In this document: one piece after another, positions 17,803-26,742 of the stretch | Layout: each line of letters begins with the position of its first letter | How positions within the stretch are numbered: the stretch's first letter is position 1 | Source of the DNA: Methylomonas methanica | GTDB lineage: Bacteria; Pseudomonadota; Gammaproteobacteria; Methylococcales; Methylomonadaceae | Assembly (NCBI RefSeq): GCF_001644035.1 | Contig: NZ_LUUG01000088.1 | Span: 105,191 to 169,190, forward strand | DNA: 64,000 nucleotides | Direction: 5' to 3' | The notes under the pieces: generated by a model | Database searches by the model: none | The model's input: the letters and a program-made list of their open reading frames with translations, nothing else | What the model was told of the DNA's origin: nothing | Position numbers and translations under genes: made by a program

Positions 17803-18050
17803 GTCTTGAATTCAAGAAAAACCAGGTGCATTTTAAGGACATGGTGGGCGTGGAAGACGCTGAGGAGCTTCTGGAGTGGCTGCAAAAAACACCTGCCGCT
17901 AAAGTCGACTTCTCAGCCTGTACGCATCTACATCCCGCCAACTTGCAGGTCTTGATGGCTGCCAGCCCCAGCATTATGGTCTGGCCGGCGGACGCAGCGT
18001 TTAGCGCTTGGCTACAATCGGCACTGGATCAGCATGAAGATCCCTATTGA
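17799..18050 (+). CDS. Small STAS-like protein in the chemosensory operon (83 aa)
   Basis: This short alpha/beta protein is translationally coupled to cheA (ATGA overlap). The segment 'KVDFSACTHLHPANLQVLMAA' aligns in style with the STAS/anti-sigma-antagonist core strand and loop, in which a D-S-x-G-L-x-V-L motif is usual; here the phosphorylatable serine position reads H or P. That suggests a degenerate STAS fold or a different small adaptor. Its role in signalling is unknown. The STAS comparison is tentative; the reality of the gene is supported by overlap and codon pattern. Confidence 0.7.
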   Translation: MSLEFKKNQVHFKDMVGVEDAEELLEWLQKTPAAKVDFSACTHLHPANLQVLMAASPSIMVWPADAAFSAWLQSALDQHEDPY

Positions 18051-18074
18051 ATTATTAGCTTGCAGAGAAAAGCC

Positions 18075-18449
18075 ATGTCCAAGACCATTTTGATCGTAGA
18101 CGATTCCGCCACCATGATTTTGAGCGTCAAATCCAATCTGGAGATGAACGGCTTTAAGGTGGAAACTGCTGGCGACGGTGTGCAGGCACTGAGCAAACTC
18201 AAGTCAGGTATAAAACCGGACCTGATCATCACCGACATCAACATGCCGAACATGGGTGGCCTGGAATTGATCCAAGCAGTCCGGGCGCTGCCGGGTTTTC
18301 GTTTTACGCCGATACTGACACTGACGACGGAAAGTCAGTCGGCCAAGCGCGACGAAGGTAAAAAACTGGGTGCTACCGGTTGGTTGGTCAAACCGGTTGA
18401 TGGCGCAGACTTGATTAAAGTCATAAAGCAAGTGTTACCTGGCGCGTAG
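18075..18449 (+). CDS. CheY-like single-domain response regulator (second copy)
   Basis: This is a 124-residue receiver domain with D9-D10, phospho-acceptor D54 in '[11 protein letters not shown]', T in 'LTTESQ' and K in '[11 protein letters not shown]'. The '[26 protein letters not shown]' style is close to motility-type CheY. ATG 18075 was chosen because it gives the standard '[10 protein letters not shown]' start; the open frame begins 15 bases earlier. It follows the STAS-like gene by 24 bases and precedes the membrane receptor by 8. Two different CheY proteins in one operon imply either two outputs or a phosphate sink. Confidence 0.94.
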   Translation: MSKTILIVDDSATMILSVKSNLEMNGFKVETAGDGVQALSKLKSGIKPDLIITDINMPNMGGLELIQAVRALPGFRFTPILTLTTESQSAKRDEGKKLGATGWLVKPVDGADLIKVIKQVLPGA

Positions 18450-18457
18450 AGGCATAT

Positions 18458-19786
18458 ATGAACTTTAATACAGCAGCGGCAAACACACAGGTCAAAGATG
18501 ACCCTCAGTTGTCTGAACTCATCCAACCGGGATTTATTGGTCGTGTCCTGATTGGGATTTTGTTCGCTTTAATTGTGAATATTGGCCTAGCCTGGTTGGC
18601 CTACCCTTGGCTTCACGAAATACTATCCCAACTAATGGGTTTAAATGAACGACTTGGCGTAACTCTCAAAATTTTATTTTTTGTCATCATTTTTATCGGT
18701 TTGACGATGATGGCGATGTGGCCGTTTCTACGGGCTGAAATTCGGTGGGTTAAAGAGTTGGTTAAGTCCAGAGATAGGCGACTCAGTCGTAAAAGGAGTA
18801 TACAAAATGCAATAGCAGGTGAAATTCATCAGGCTTCGCCATTTCTCAGTCTGATGTGTCAGCAACTGAATGGCGCGCTGAAAGATACCGAGTCGGGTGT
18901 TATTGCTGTCATCAACTCCTTGAATCAGGTGCATCAGGTATCCAGCAGCCAGGTCGATCGAATTACCGAGTCTATGAACAACGGCATGATGCTGACTGAA
19001 ATCATTCAAGAGCAAACTGCTAATAACAAGAATATTGTCACTATTTTAAGCAGTAATGTTGAAAATCAGATGTCTGATCTACGTTCTAATCTACAACGTA
19101 TTCAAGGGCTCGCCAAACAGGTCGGCGAGCTTTCGCCGTTAGTGGATGTCATTTCCAAAATTGCCAGACAGACTAATTTGCTGGCCCTGAATGCCGCGAT
19201 TGAAGCGGCTAGAGCCGGTGAATCCGGTCGTGGCTTTTCGGTGGTGGCCGATGAAGTCAGAAAGCTTTCCACACAAACAGCCGAGGCTGCGGCGAACATT
19301 GAACTAAAAATCCGTACTGCAACTAAAGGCGCCGAAGCGGAGTTGATGGCGGCGAATAAAGCGATAGACAATCATGAAACATCAACCGAGCTTAATAAGA
19401 TTATCGACGATCTAATTGCGGTGGAAAGTCGCTTTACACAAGGCAGCGGTATGTTACTGGATGTCATTGACGCCGTGGATTCCGGTAATCAGGAAGGGAT
19501 CAAGCGCCTATCCGAAGCGCTGGGTTATCTGCAATTTCAAGATGTGCTACGTCAGCGAGTAGAGCAGGTTGAATTGGCGATTAAAGAACTGGACGAGCAT
19601 TTTCTGGATCTGGCGGATCGGTTTGGCAATCCGGAATGGAGCGGTCAATTAAATCAGACACTGAGACAACGCATGGAAGGCCACCTCGATCGCTATGTTA
19701 TGAAAGGTCAACGCGATGCACATAACGCTCTGACCGGTATTAAGCCTTCGGGTGATGGCGGCAGACCGCAAATCGAACTGTTTTAA
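18458..19786 (+). CDS. Membrane-bound methyl-accepting chemotaxis protein (442 aa)
   Basis: The N-terminus has two membrane helices (about residues 28-48 and 68-90, '[20 protein letters not shown]' and '[17 protein letters not shown]') separated by only about 18 residues, so there is almost no periplasmic sensor. The cytoplasmic part contains the tip '[21 protein letters not shown]' and '[18 protein letters not shown]' near residue 245. After the tip come '[19 protein letters not shown]' and a non-coiled tail. Such sensors usually read membrane or cytoplasmic state. It is the last gene of the chemosensory operon, with GAGG 6 bases before ATG 18458. Confidence 0.92.
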   Translation: MNFNTAAANTQVKDDPQLSELIQPGFIGRVLIGILFALIVNIGLAWLAYPWLHEILSQLMGLNERLGVTLKILFFVIIFIGLTMMAMWPFLRAEIRWVKELVKSRDRRLSRKRSIQNAIAGEIHQASPFLSLMCQQLNGALKDTESGVIAVINSLNQVHQVSSSQVDRITESMNNGMMLTEIIQEQTANNKNIVTILSSNVENQMSDLRSNLQRIQGLAKQVGELSPLVDVISKIARQTNLLALNAAIEAARAGESGRGFSVVADEVRKLSTQTAEAAANIELKIRTATKGAEAELMAANKAIDNHETSTELNKIIDDLIAVESRFTQGSGMLLDVIDAVDSGNQEGIKRLSEALGYLQFQDVLRQRVEQVELAIKELDEHFLDLADRFGNPEWSGQLNQTLRQRMEGHLDRYVMKGQRDAHNALTGIKPSGDGGRPQIELF

Positions 19787-20117
19787 TGCGCGATGGCTCT
19801 TTTTTATACGGCAAAAATTGTAAATGTGAACGGTGTTAGTAAATTTCAGAGACAGCAAGCCACAGAGGTCTCCCCGCCAAACCCAGCCTCTGCCATCAAT
19901 CCAGAAAACTAGGCCATGTCGCAACATTGCTCAGCAGTGCAGGCGCGGCAAGAACTCCGGCCTTGCAGATAAAACGCCAGGCGCTTTAGGCACGTCGTCA
20001 TCGACTATTTTCTCGGGCTATCGGCAACATGTCGTTCAACGGTCATTTATTAAGTTTAATTTAAGGGCCTGAGGTGATAGTAGCCGCCATCCCAAACCGA
20101 AAGCCGGAGAAATAATC
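19787..20117. other. Intergenic region after the chemosensory operon
   Basis: No gene is seen in 331 bases. The final 20 bases carry a CCGGAGAA ribosome site for the small gene at 20118. No clear rho-independent terminator for the chemosensory operon could be identified. Confidence 0.4.
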
Positions 20118-20414
20118 GTGAGACAAGCCACACCATCGGACGCAAATAATGCCCTTGCTCAAGTTAAGTACGCCATAAAGGGTTTGACGCACTCGGATTA
20201 CGACGATAACGAAGACGATGTGATCTACACCGCCAATAAATTGAATGCTGTACTACGCATGGTGCATGACAACCATCAGACCTGGAACGATGAAGCCATT
20301 CGGGAATTCGTCATGCGTCAGCATGATCCGCTGAGACATATCCCTGTTAAATCGGAAAAGCTCCATCACATGGTTCGCCATATTCAACAAGACATCATCG
20401 TCAAATTTTCCTGA
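20118..20414 (+). CDS. Small hypothetical protein (98 aa)
   Basis: I do not recognise the family. The start is GTG 20118, with GGAGAA 7 bases upstream. The product is charged and soluble, with an acidic stretch 'YDDNEDDVIYT' near residue 30 and a His/Arg-rich second half ('VMRQHDPLRHI', 'KLHHMVRHIQQD'). No signal peptide or membrane helix is visible. It is alone between the chemosensory operon and a convergent gene. Confidence 0.6.
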   Translation: MRQATPSDANNALAQVKYAIKGLTHSDYDDNEDDVIYTANKLNAVLRMVHDNHQTWNDEAIREFVMRQHDPLRHIPVKSEKLHHMVRHIQQDIIVKFS

Positions 20415-20456
20415 CTGTAACGACTACCCGCTAGAGACTGAGACTTGGCAGAATTC

Positions 20457-21593
20457 TTACAAACCCGGAATCCCCATCTGCTGAATCCGCATGGCGTTAT
20501 CGCCTTCTTCATACGCCAGCAGCTTGCCGTCTTTCTGATACAGCTTGAAAGCCAGGGCGTAGGACAATACCCGAATCGGATAATCGCGCGGCAAGGTTTG
20601 CAAGTAAGGCTGCATCGTCACAAAGTCGGTGGCGCCGTACTGCTGCATGATGAAACGCAAACCGCCGTTACGCGGCCCGATGTTGTAAGCCAGTAAACCT
20701 AAAAACAAATCGCCGTTCATTTCTTGCAGATAATGTTTGAAGGTGGCGGCGGCGACAAACGCATTGTGCCGGGGATCGTTGACTTGCAGTTCCTCCACAT
20801 CCAGTTCATCGGCGGCCTCGCGGGTAATGGCTTTGGGCACGGCAGTGATCTGAAACAAGCCTTTGCCGCCATCAAAACTGTCGCGCGGCATAAACGACGA
20901 TTCGGTAGCGGCGATGCCTTGCAGCAAATTGACATCGACATCAAATGCCTTGGCGGCCTCGACTATCGCCGGATTGAAGGCATCGGCGCGCAGCATCAAT
21001 TTTTGTAAGCCACCGATACCATGGCGGCGATACGCGGCGTACACTTGATGCGCCAAGGTCACTTTTTCGGCTTCCTGCTTGCCGCCGACTAGGGTACGAA
21101 AATGCGTAAAAACTTGGGTGTAGCCACCGTGCATTACAAACCAACCGGTCGAAGCGGCCAGCGCTACCGCCAATGCGGCAGGCAAATAATCCAGGCGGCC
21201 ATGCAGCCAGCCGCGCAAGCGCGACCAAGCCAGCAACAGTGCAGCCGCCGCCAACATCAAGATCACCACGCCAATCGCGAACGGCAGCAAACTGGTAAAA
21301 AAATCGGGGCCGGACAACCAACTAGCCGAGTAACCGAGCACAAACATCGTCGCCAATACAGCAGCAATCATCAGCGCCAAGCCTTCCAACACAATCAACC
21401 ACCACTTTGGTTTGCGCAGGGACTTGGTTTTGCGGCGCGGTTTGCCTGGCTTGCGCCCCGAACCTGCTTTTGCTCGGCTAGGCGGGACAGCTTTGACCGG
21501 TGTTTTGGCGATAGGAATTGGCCGACTCATCAAAAACAGTGACACATGGTTGGAAATAATCCGGAAAACCTCAGACAGGCAACAGCGAAACAT
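20457..21593 (-). CDS. Membrane-anchored lytic transglycosylase (SLT domain), 378 aa
   Basis: This enzyme would cleave peptidoglycan glycan strands. The N-terminal third has three hydrophobic segments (about residues 45-70, 80-105 and 118-135) after a basic Lys/Arg-rich tail. The SLT domain is C-terminal: the catalytic glutamate is in 'LLQGIAATESSFMPR', with 'GGKGLFQIT' and 'GLLAYNIGPRNG' as the conserved goose-lysozyme-like motifs, and 'YPIRVLSYALAFKL' at the end. The start is uncertain: ATG 21593 has GGCGG just upstream, but ATG 21530 ('MSRPIPIAK') gives a more plausible basic N-terminus. Its substrate position relative to the membrane is inferred. Confidence 0.88.
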   Translation of the reverse strand: MFRCCLSEVFRIISNHVSLFLMSRPIPIAKTPVKAVPPSRAKAGSGRKPGKPRRKTKSLRKPKWWLIVLEGLALMIAAVLATMFVLGYSASWLSGPDFFTSLLPFAIGVVILMLAAAALLLAWSRLRGWLHGRLDYLPAALAVALAASTGWFVMHGGYTQVFTHFRTLVGGKQEAEKVTLAHQVYAAYRRHGIGGLQKLMLRADAFNPAIVEAAKAFDVDVNLLQGIAATESSFMPRDSFDGGKGLFQITAVPKAITREAADELDVEELQVNDPRHNAFVAAATFKHYLQEMNGDLFLGLLAYNIGPRNGGLRFIMQQYGATDFVTMQPYLQTLPRDYPIRVLSYALAFKLYQKDGKLLAYEEGDNAMRIQQMGIPGL

Positions 21594-21687
21594 CCGCCGC
21601 CAAGACTCGCGCTAGCGTTTAGCGACACAAAAGGTATATTCCTCTCGAACTATCGCCTAACAACTACTATAAAGCAGGTCCACAACC

Positions 21688-22710
21688 ATGCACAACGCCT
21701 TCCGCCCGGCCTGGTGGCTGAACAGTCCGCATTTGCAGACGATCTATCCGGCCTTTTTGCGACGGATTACGCCGCCCGCCGGCATCCGCCGCGAGAGACT
21801 GGACACGCCGGACGGCGACTTTCTGGACATCGATTGGATCGACAATGACGACCGGCCGCTGGTGATTCTGCTGCACGGTTTGGCCGGCAGCAGCCGATCC
21901 GGTTACATCAAAGGTTTGCAACACAGCTTACTCGCTGCCGACTTTGCCAGCGTGGCGCTGAATTTTCGCGGTTGCAGCGGCGAGATGAACCGCATGGCGC
22001 GCTGTTATCACTCCGGCGAAACCGAGGACATCGACTTTTTGTATAAGACCTTGCGCCGGCGTTTTCCGGATCGAGTGATGGTGGCGCTAGGTTTTTCCCT
22101 GGGCGGTAACGTGTTATTAAAATGGCTGGGCGAACAAGGTGATAAGCTTGAGTTATCGGCTGCGGTGGCGGTATCGGTGCCGCTGTTGTTAAACGAGTGC
22201 GCCGACAAGCTTGATCGTGGTTTCTCGAAACTCTATCGCGACTATTTACTGCGTGAGCTGAAACAGTATATGCGCGTCAAACTCCGGCATTTGCAGCGTA
22301 TCGGTCAACATGAACAAGCTGACAGGATAATCAAATTGGGCGATCTCTCCGGCATCAAATCATTCTGGCAATACGACGACAAAGTCGTGGCCGGATTGCA
22401 CGGCTTTAAAGACGCCCACGACTACTACCGGCGCAGCAGTTCCCGGCAGTTTTTAAAGCACATCCGCGTCCCCACCTTGGTCTTACAGGCCAAGGACGAT
22501 CCGTTCATGACCGAGCGGGTATTGCCGGCTAGCGCCGAACTATCCGATCAAGTACAGCTGGAAGTTTGCGCCGGCGGCGGGCACGTTGGGTTTGTGGGTG
22601 GATCGTTGCTTAGGCCCGAGTATTGGGTGGAAGAGCGGATTGGCGAGTTTTTGCGACGACACCTGCCATCCGCAACCGCCGGGCAAAATACCCTTGGCAG
22701 AGAAGCCTAA
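21688..22710 (+). CDS. YheT family alpha/beta hydrolase
   Basis: This is a serine hydrolase of the YheT/EMB8-type family (340 residues, normal length). The N-terminus 'WWLNSPHLQTIYPAFLRR' is typical. The oxyanion region 'VILLHGLAGSS' is near 70, the nucleophile serine in 'ALGFSLGGNVLLKWLGE' near 138, an aspartate in 'VLQAKDDPFM' and a histidine in 'GGGHVGFVGG' near the end. The physiological substrate is unknown in most bacteria; esters or lipids are likely. It is divergent from the lytic transglycosylase with about 95 bases between starts. Confidence 0.92.
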   Translation: MHNAFRPAWWLNSPHLQTIYPAFLRRITPPAGIRRERLDTPDGDFLDIDWIDNDDRPLVILLHGLAGSSRSGYIKGLQHSLLAADFASVALNFRGCSGEMNRMARCYHSGETEDIDFLYKTLRRRFPDRVMVALGFSLGGNVLLKWLGEQGDKLELSAAVAVSVPLLLNECADKLDRGFSKLYRDYLLRELKQYMRVKLRHLQRIGQHEQADRIIKLGDLSGIKSFWQYDDKVVAGLHGFKDAHDYYRRSSSRQFLKHIRVPTLVLQAKDDPFMTERVLPASAELSDQVQLEVCAGGGHVGFVGGSLLRPEYWVEERIGEFLRRHLPSATAGQNTLGREA

Positions 22711-22724
22711 AGCCGACTACGCAC

Positions 22725-23144
22725 CTAAGGTTGCTTTCTTCCCTTATTCCTATGATAGGTCAAGGCTGCGGCGATACAAATAGAGAGACTATCCATATCG
22801 ACATCTTCAGTTTCTTGAAAAACAATCGCCCGATTACCTTCATATTTGAACTGGTATGGAAACAGCGTCCGAAACGTCTCAACCAAATTCGTGGTGCAGA
22901 TGAAATACATTGCATATTGGGCCGGCTTGTCTTTCTTCCACGCCATTCTGATCGTACTGCCACATCCGGTTTCGGCGGTAATATAAGCAGGCTCGCCCCA
23001 CTTTAAAGTTTCCTCAAGTTGTCCGACACCCTCGCTAGCCGCCACAGCAAAGATCGCTTCGCGAAGCACCAGCATTTTCCGGCGAATTTCCGGAGGATAC
23101 TCGTCGAAAACAGCCTTGACGGTCGTATTTAGAAAAGGCTTCAT
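22725..23144 (-). CDS. DUF1801 family protein (about 139 aa)
   Basis: The product shows the DUF1801/YdhG-like pattern: 'VFDEYPPEIRRKMLVLREAIF', 'VGQLEETLKWGEPAYIT', 'MAWKKDKPAQYAMYFICTT' and a C-terminal helix with 'SLSICIAAALTYHR'. These are small soluble proteins of unknown function with a frataxin-like fold. ATG 23144 is preferred; a TTG three codons upstream (23153) is also possible. It is convergent with the YheT gene, 14 bases between stops. Confidence 0.8.
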   Translation of the reverse strand: MKPFLNTTVKAVFDEYPPEIRRKMLVLREAIFAVAASEGVGQLEETLKWGEPAYITAETGCGSTIRMAWKKDKPAQYAMYFICTTNLVETFRTLFPYQFKYEGNRAIVFQETEDVDMDSLSICIAAALTYHRNKGRKQP

Positions 23145-23317
23145 AGAGGGCAAAGAATCTCGGAATTGTTGAGTTAGATTAGCGCTAAACCAATGCCGTC
23201 AACTTAAGCTAAAACTAAAAGCTCTGCAATAATGACTTCCTAGCCGGATACCTGCCAGCGAAGTCGGTTTACCGGTTAATGTATTGCCCCTTTTTCATCC
23301 ACATCCTTGGTAACGCC

Positions 23318-24313
23318 ATGAAACCAATAAAATTATTGCTGTCTGTGCTGCTAATCCAAGTATCGCTGATAACTTTCGCCGAGCCGCGGATTTCTCCGGA
23401 ACTAATTTGCGAGCAGGTAAAAGCTATTGAATTTCCAACGCAAGATAGACCCGATGCCAAAACTATTCAGTCGCTCGCCGGCTGCAATTCCGAAGCGCTT
23501 TACTACGGGATAGGCCAAACTGCGGATTGGCAAAAAGCCCGTGCATGCGCTTATGAAGAAATGCGGCGTGGCCCCGAGGGCCCGTTCCAAGGCCCGGCGA
23601 CACTGATGATGATTTACGCCAACGGCAAAGGCGTCACCCGTAATTACGATCTTGCCATTAAGCTGGCTTGTGAGATCGAAGGCGCGCCCGCTGAGATCGA
23701 AGGCCGACTTGAGCACCTTCTACAAATGAAACAACAGGGGGCGGAGGCAAAGGATATAGACCTATGTGACGACATTACCAGCAGCATGATGATGAACTTC
23801 TGTTCATCGCATCAGGAAAGCATCCAGCAGCAAGAAAGAGCCACGCAACTGGCTAATATGGTCAAATCCTGGAACGAAAATGAGAAAAAAGCCTTGGATG
23901 GACTTAAGTACTCTGCCAATCGCTTTTTCAGTACTCGCTCGGAAAAAGAAGTGGATGCCAGCGGAGCCGCCCATGTAGCCATGACGGTGGGCGAAGAGGC
24001 TTCGCTGCAAGACGATTTTCTCGCTTCGCTACAGAGCTTCGAAAAAGGCCATACTCCAAACTTTGACGACCAACAGTTCGCGGAAGCCGACGCCAAACTA
24101 AATGCCATTTATAAAAAGATTCTTGCCGACAAAAATTTCTCCTGGGGCACTGTCAACCAAAACAGTATCAAGGAAACCCAACGGGAATGGCTCAAGTACC
24201 GCGACGCCTGGGTGAAGTTTGGCAGCATAAAATACCCCGCAGTCAGCGCCACCAGTTGGAAAACCTATTTGACGGAAAAACGGATCAAGATGCTGGAAGA
24301 GTTTCTAAATTAG
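23318..24313 (+). CDS. Secreted LprI/DUF1311-type protein (331 aa)
   Basis: A signal peptide is evident ('MKPIKLLLSVLLIQVSLITFA', cleavage near residue 21), which is why ATG 23318 is chosen over the upstream frame start. The middle contains Sel1-like helical pieces ('MMIYANGKGVTRNYDLAIKLACE', about 90-115). The C-terminal third matches the lysozyme-inhibitor LprI (DUF1311) pattern: 'ADAKLNAIYKKILAD', 'SIKETQREWLKYRDAWVKFG' and 'SWKTYLTEKRIKMLEEFL'. It probably acts in the periplasm. Six or more cysteines suggest disulfides. Function is inferred from the family only. Confidence 0.82.
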   Translation: MKPIKLLLSVLLIQVSLITFAEPRISPELICEQVKAIEFPTQDRPDAKTIQSLAGCNSEALYYGIGQTADWQKARACAYEEMRRGPEGPFQGPATLMMIYANGKGVTRNYDLAIKLACEIEGAPAEIEGRLEHLLQMKQQGAEAKDIDLCDDITSSMMMNFCSSHQESIQQQERATQLANMVKSWNENEKKALDGLKYSANRFFSTRSEKEVDASGAAHVAMTVGEEASLQDDFLASLQSFEKGHTPNFDDQQFAEADAKLNAIYKKILADKNFSWGTVNQNSIKETQREWLKYRDAWVKFGSIKYPAVSATSWKTYLTEKRIKMLEEFLN

Positions 24314-24407
24314 TCCAGCCGATATAAGTCATCGAGCTAATCAAGCAGCCCGAGTTCGGAGTAGTTTCTACCGAAACAGTTATATCGACCTATGCTGCCC
24401 GCCAACA

Positions 24408-24644
24408 CTAAAACTCATCCCCAACTAAGGGCTCACGCTTGGGTACCTTAGCCAAAATGGTCTGAAAAGCGGCTTTGTCGGCGCGTTCCGCACGGGCTTG
24501 CAAGTAGTCTTCGGTGGCGATTGCCGACACTTTTTCAGCAACAGCACTGGCAATAAATTGATTGATCGATACACCTTCCTTGCTCGCCAGCTCTTTGATA
24601 TGGCGGTGTATGGAGTCCGGCAATCTCAAACTTAATGCACTCAT
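24408..24644 (-). CDS. Ribbon-helix-helix antitoxin (HicB/CopG-like), 78 aa
   Basis: The N-terminal 'SALSLRLPDSIHRHIKELASKEGVSINQFIASAVAEKVS' is a ribbon-helix-helix DNA-binding domain. The acidic/basic tail to residue 78 would wrap the toxin. It overlaps the upstream PIN toxin gene by 4 bases (ATGA), so the toxin gene comes first, the reverse of the commonest order. It likely neutralises the toxin and represses the operon. Confidence 0.88.
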   Translation of the reverse strand: MSALSLRLPDSIHRHIKELASKEGVSINQFIASAVAEKVSAIATEDYLQARAERADKAAFQTILAKVPKREPLVGDEF

Positions 24645-25054
24645 GGTAAACGCTCCAGCAAGGTTTTTGGCGTGATAGCTTCAACGCCGAATTTTTCGAT
24701 ACGAGTAAAATCTTTTAAATTATGGGTAATAATGGTGTTTACTCGGGCGGCAACGGCCAACTCCAAGACCAAATCATCTTTCGGGTCCGGCAAATAAGGT
24801 CGCCATAAAAAATACACCTTTTGATGGCGACTGAATCCGCACAGGTTATCCAACACTATATCTATTTCGGCATCGGTCAGTTGCAGCATGGAACAGTTGC
24901 GTTTCAGAACATCCTCATACTCGAACAAAAGCGGCGTCGATATGGCTGTTTGTAGCTGCCCGCCTGCTAAAAGCTCCAGCAATTTAAAGGATGCGCCATT
25001 GGCGGAATACAAACCGGCAAACAGAACATTGGTATCCATTATAATTTCTTGCAT
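24641..25054 (-). CDS. PIN-domain toxin, putative ribonuclease (137 aa)
   Basis: The PIN fold is clear. 'IIMDTNVLFAGLYS' provides the first metal-binding aspartate (D7), 'STPLLFEYEDVLKR' the glutamate near 46, and 'LPDPKDDLVLELAVAARVNTIITHNLKDF' the later acidic residues. PIN toxins are Mg-dependent RNases. The start ATG 25054 gives the usual PIN N-terminus; ATG 25039 is an alternative. It is co-translated with the RHH antitoxin downstream. A palindrome overlaps its start codon (see 25053-25068). Confidence 0.9.
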   Translation of the reverse strand: MQEIIMDTNVLFAGLYSANGASFKLLELLAGGQLQTAISTPLLFEYEDVLKRNCSMLQLTDAEIDIVLDNLCGFSRHQKVYFLWRPYLPDPKDDLVLELAVAARVNTIITHNLKDFTRIEKFGVEAITPKTLLERLP

Positions 25055-25068
25055 ACCATATACGGTAT
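25053..25068. promoter_or_regulatory. Candidate operator palindrome at the PIN/RHH locus
   Basis: The arms ATACC and GGTAT flank a 6-base centre directly at the start codon of the toxin gene. RHH antitoxins commonly bind short palindromes at their own promoter, so this could be the autoregulatory site. The arms are short, so this is weak evidence. Confidence 0.35.
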
Positions 25069-25156
25069 CACCACCATGATAGCTTAAACAAAATTTTTTT
25101 TACCCTCTGCACAAATGTAAGCAATCGTTTTAAGCCGCCTAACCAAAAGGAGTTTT

Positions 25157-25603
25157 ATGAGCGCCACCCACTCCCAAGTCCTATTCCTCTGCACCGGCAA
25201 CTACTACCGCAGCCGGTTTGCCGAGTATTTGTTCAATCATCATGCGCCGGAATACGAACTGCCCTGGCGGGCGTTTTCGCGTGGGCTGGCTATCGAGTTA
25301 CTGAAAGACGATGCCGGTCCGATTTCACCGCACACGCGGCATGGCTTGGCCTTGCGGGAGATTCCCATCGAGCCCATCCGCGCGCCAATTGCACTGACCG
25401 AGCAGGATTTAGCCGCCGCCCGCCACATCATTGCCTTGAAGCAAACCGAGCATCAACCCTTGCTGCATAGCCGTTTCCCGGACTGGGTGGAACGCGTGGA
25501 ATACTGGCAGGTAGACGATATTGAAGACGCCCACCCCAGCGAGGCCTTGCCGCAGATAGAAGCAGCGGTATTGGCTTTGCTGCGGCGCTTGGGCAATGAT
25601 TAG
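25157..25603 (+). CDS. Low-molecular-weight phosphatase-like protein (148 aa)
   Basis: This resembles low-molecular-weight protein tyrosine phosphatases or arsenate reductases. The P-loop is 'FLCTGNYYRSRFAEYL' near residue 10, which keeps the C-x5-R signature but lacks the second cysteine and the proline of the usual CxGNxCRSP motif. The general-acid region reads 'VDDIEDAHPSEAL' near 117 instead of the D-P-Y loop. Enzymatic activity is therefore plausible but not assured. An AAGGAG site precedes ATG 25157. It is divergent from the toxin gene. Confidence 0.78.
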   Translation: MSATHSQVLFLCTGNYYRSRFAEYLFNHHAPEYELPWRAFSRGLAIELLKDDAGPISPHTRHGLALREIPIEPIRAPIALTEQDLAAARHIIALKQTEHQPLLHSRFPDWVERVEYWQVDDIEDAHPSEALPQIEAAVLALLRRLGND

Positions 25604-25664
25604 CCGCGTTAAGCACCGTCACAGGAACTTGTCAGTTCAATCCCACTCTTTTCGCAAACGGCAA

Positions 25665-25687
25665 TAACACAGCGCGGCGCTGTGTTA
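25665..25687. terminator. GC-rich hairpin after the phosphatase-like gene
   Basis: A near-perfect palindrome (TAACACAGCGC and its reverse complement around one G) is followed on the plus strand by a pyrimidine-rich, T-rich stretch. It could terminate the phosphatase-like gene; because it lies just before moaA it could also regulate that gene. Confidence 0.5.
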
Positions 25688-25722
25688 CTATTTTCTTCCT
25701 TTATTTTTTCTGTTTGAATGTA

Positions 25723-26727
25723 ATGGCGCCTAGTAAACCGTTGCAACTGATAGACCGCTTCGGCAGAGTGGTCAACTACCTGCGAGTATCGATTACCGAC
25801 CGCTGCGATTTTCGCTGCGTGTACTGCATGGCTGAAGACATGGTGTTCCTGCCGCGCAGCCAGATCCTCAGCCTGGAGGAAATCCGCTTTATCTGCGAAA
25901 CTTTCGTCGAACTGGGCGTGGGCAAAATCAGGATAACCGGCGGCGAACCGCTAGTGCGTAAAGGCGCTCTGGGCTTAATGCAAGACTTGGGGCGCATACC
26001 TGGTTTGAATGAACTGGTATTGACCAGCAACGGTTCGCATCTGGCCGAGATGGCCGACGAACTAAAAACGGCCGGCGTGAAACGCGTCAACATCAGCCTG
26101 GATACCTTGGACCCGGCCAAATTCAAGGAACTGACCCGTACCGGCGATTTGGCGCAAGTGCTCAAAGGCATTGAGAAGGCTAGAACAACCGGCTTCCAAC
26201 GCATCAAACTCAACGCGGTGATTCTGAAAAACCGCAATCATCAAGAAGTTTGCGATCTGGTGCAATTTGCCGTCGAGCATGGCATAGACATCAGTTTTAT
26301 CGAGGAAATGCCGCTGGGCGCGGTAGACAACCATCATCGCGGCGATGCTTTCTATCCCAGCGATTTGATTAGACAGGATTTGCAGCAGCGCTTTACGCTG
26401 GAAGCCGTCGCCGACTCGACCGGCGGACCATCGGCTTATTACCGCGTGGCAGGCAGCGATAGCAAAGTCGGTTTTATCTCGCCGCACAGCGCCAATTTCT
26501 GCGGTACCTGCAACCGGGTGCGCCTAACCGCCGAAGGCCGTCTGCTGCTGTGTTTGGGTAACGAACATTCGGTCGATCTGAAACAGATTGTCAGAGATCA
26601 TCCTGGCGATAAGGCCATGTTGAAACAAGCGATTGTCGAAGCGATGCAGATCAAACCCGAAAAACACGAATTCAATATTCACGAACAGCCGGTGATTTTG
26701 CGGCACATGAACGCCACCGGCGGCTGA
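25723..26727 (+). CDS. moaA: GTP 3',8-cyclase MoaA (molybdenum cofactor synthesis)
   Basis: This radical-SAM enzyme converts GTP to 3',8-cyclo-GTP, the first step of molybdopterin synthesis. The N-terminal Fe-S motif C-x3-C-x2-C is in 'SITDRCDFRCVYCMAED'. The SAM-binding 'RITGGEPLVRKG' follows. The second cluster ligands are in 'NFCGTCNRVRLTAEGRLLLCLG' near 265. The chain ends with the functionally important Gly-Gly. I use ATG 25723; a TTG at 25714 would add three residues. No other moa gene is adjacent. Confidence 0.96.
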   Translation: MAPSKPLQLIDRFGRVVNYLRVSITDRCDFRCVYCMAEDMVFLPRSQILSLEEIRFICETFVELGVGKIRITGGEPLVRKGALGLMQDLGRIPGLNELVLTSNGSHLAEMADELKTAGVKRVNISLDTLDPAKFKELTRTGDLAQVLKGIEKARTTGFQRIKLNAVILKNRNHQEVCDLVQFAVEHGIDISFIEEMPLGAVDNHHRGDAFYPSDLIRQDLQQRFTLEAVADSTGGPSAYYRVAGSDSKVGFISPHSANFCGTCNRVRLTAEGRLLLCLGNEHSVDLKQIVRDHPGDKAMLKQAIVEAMQIKPEKHEFNIHEQPVILRHMNATGG

Positions 26728-26742
26728 ACAACGGAGGACCTC

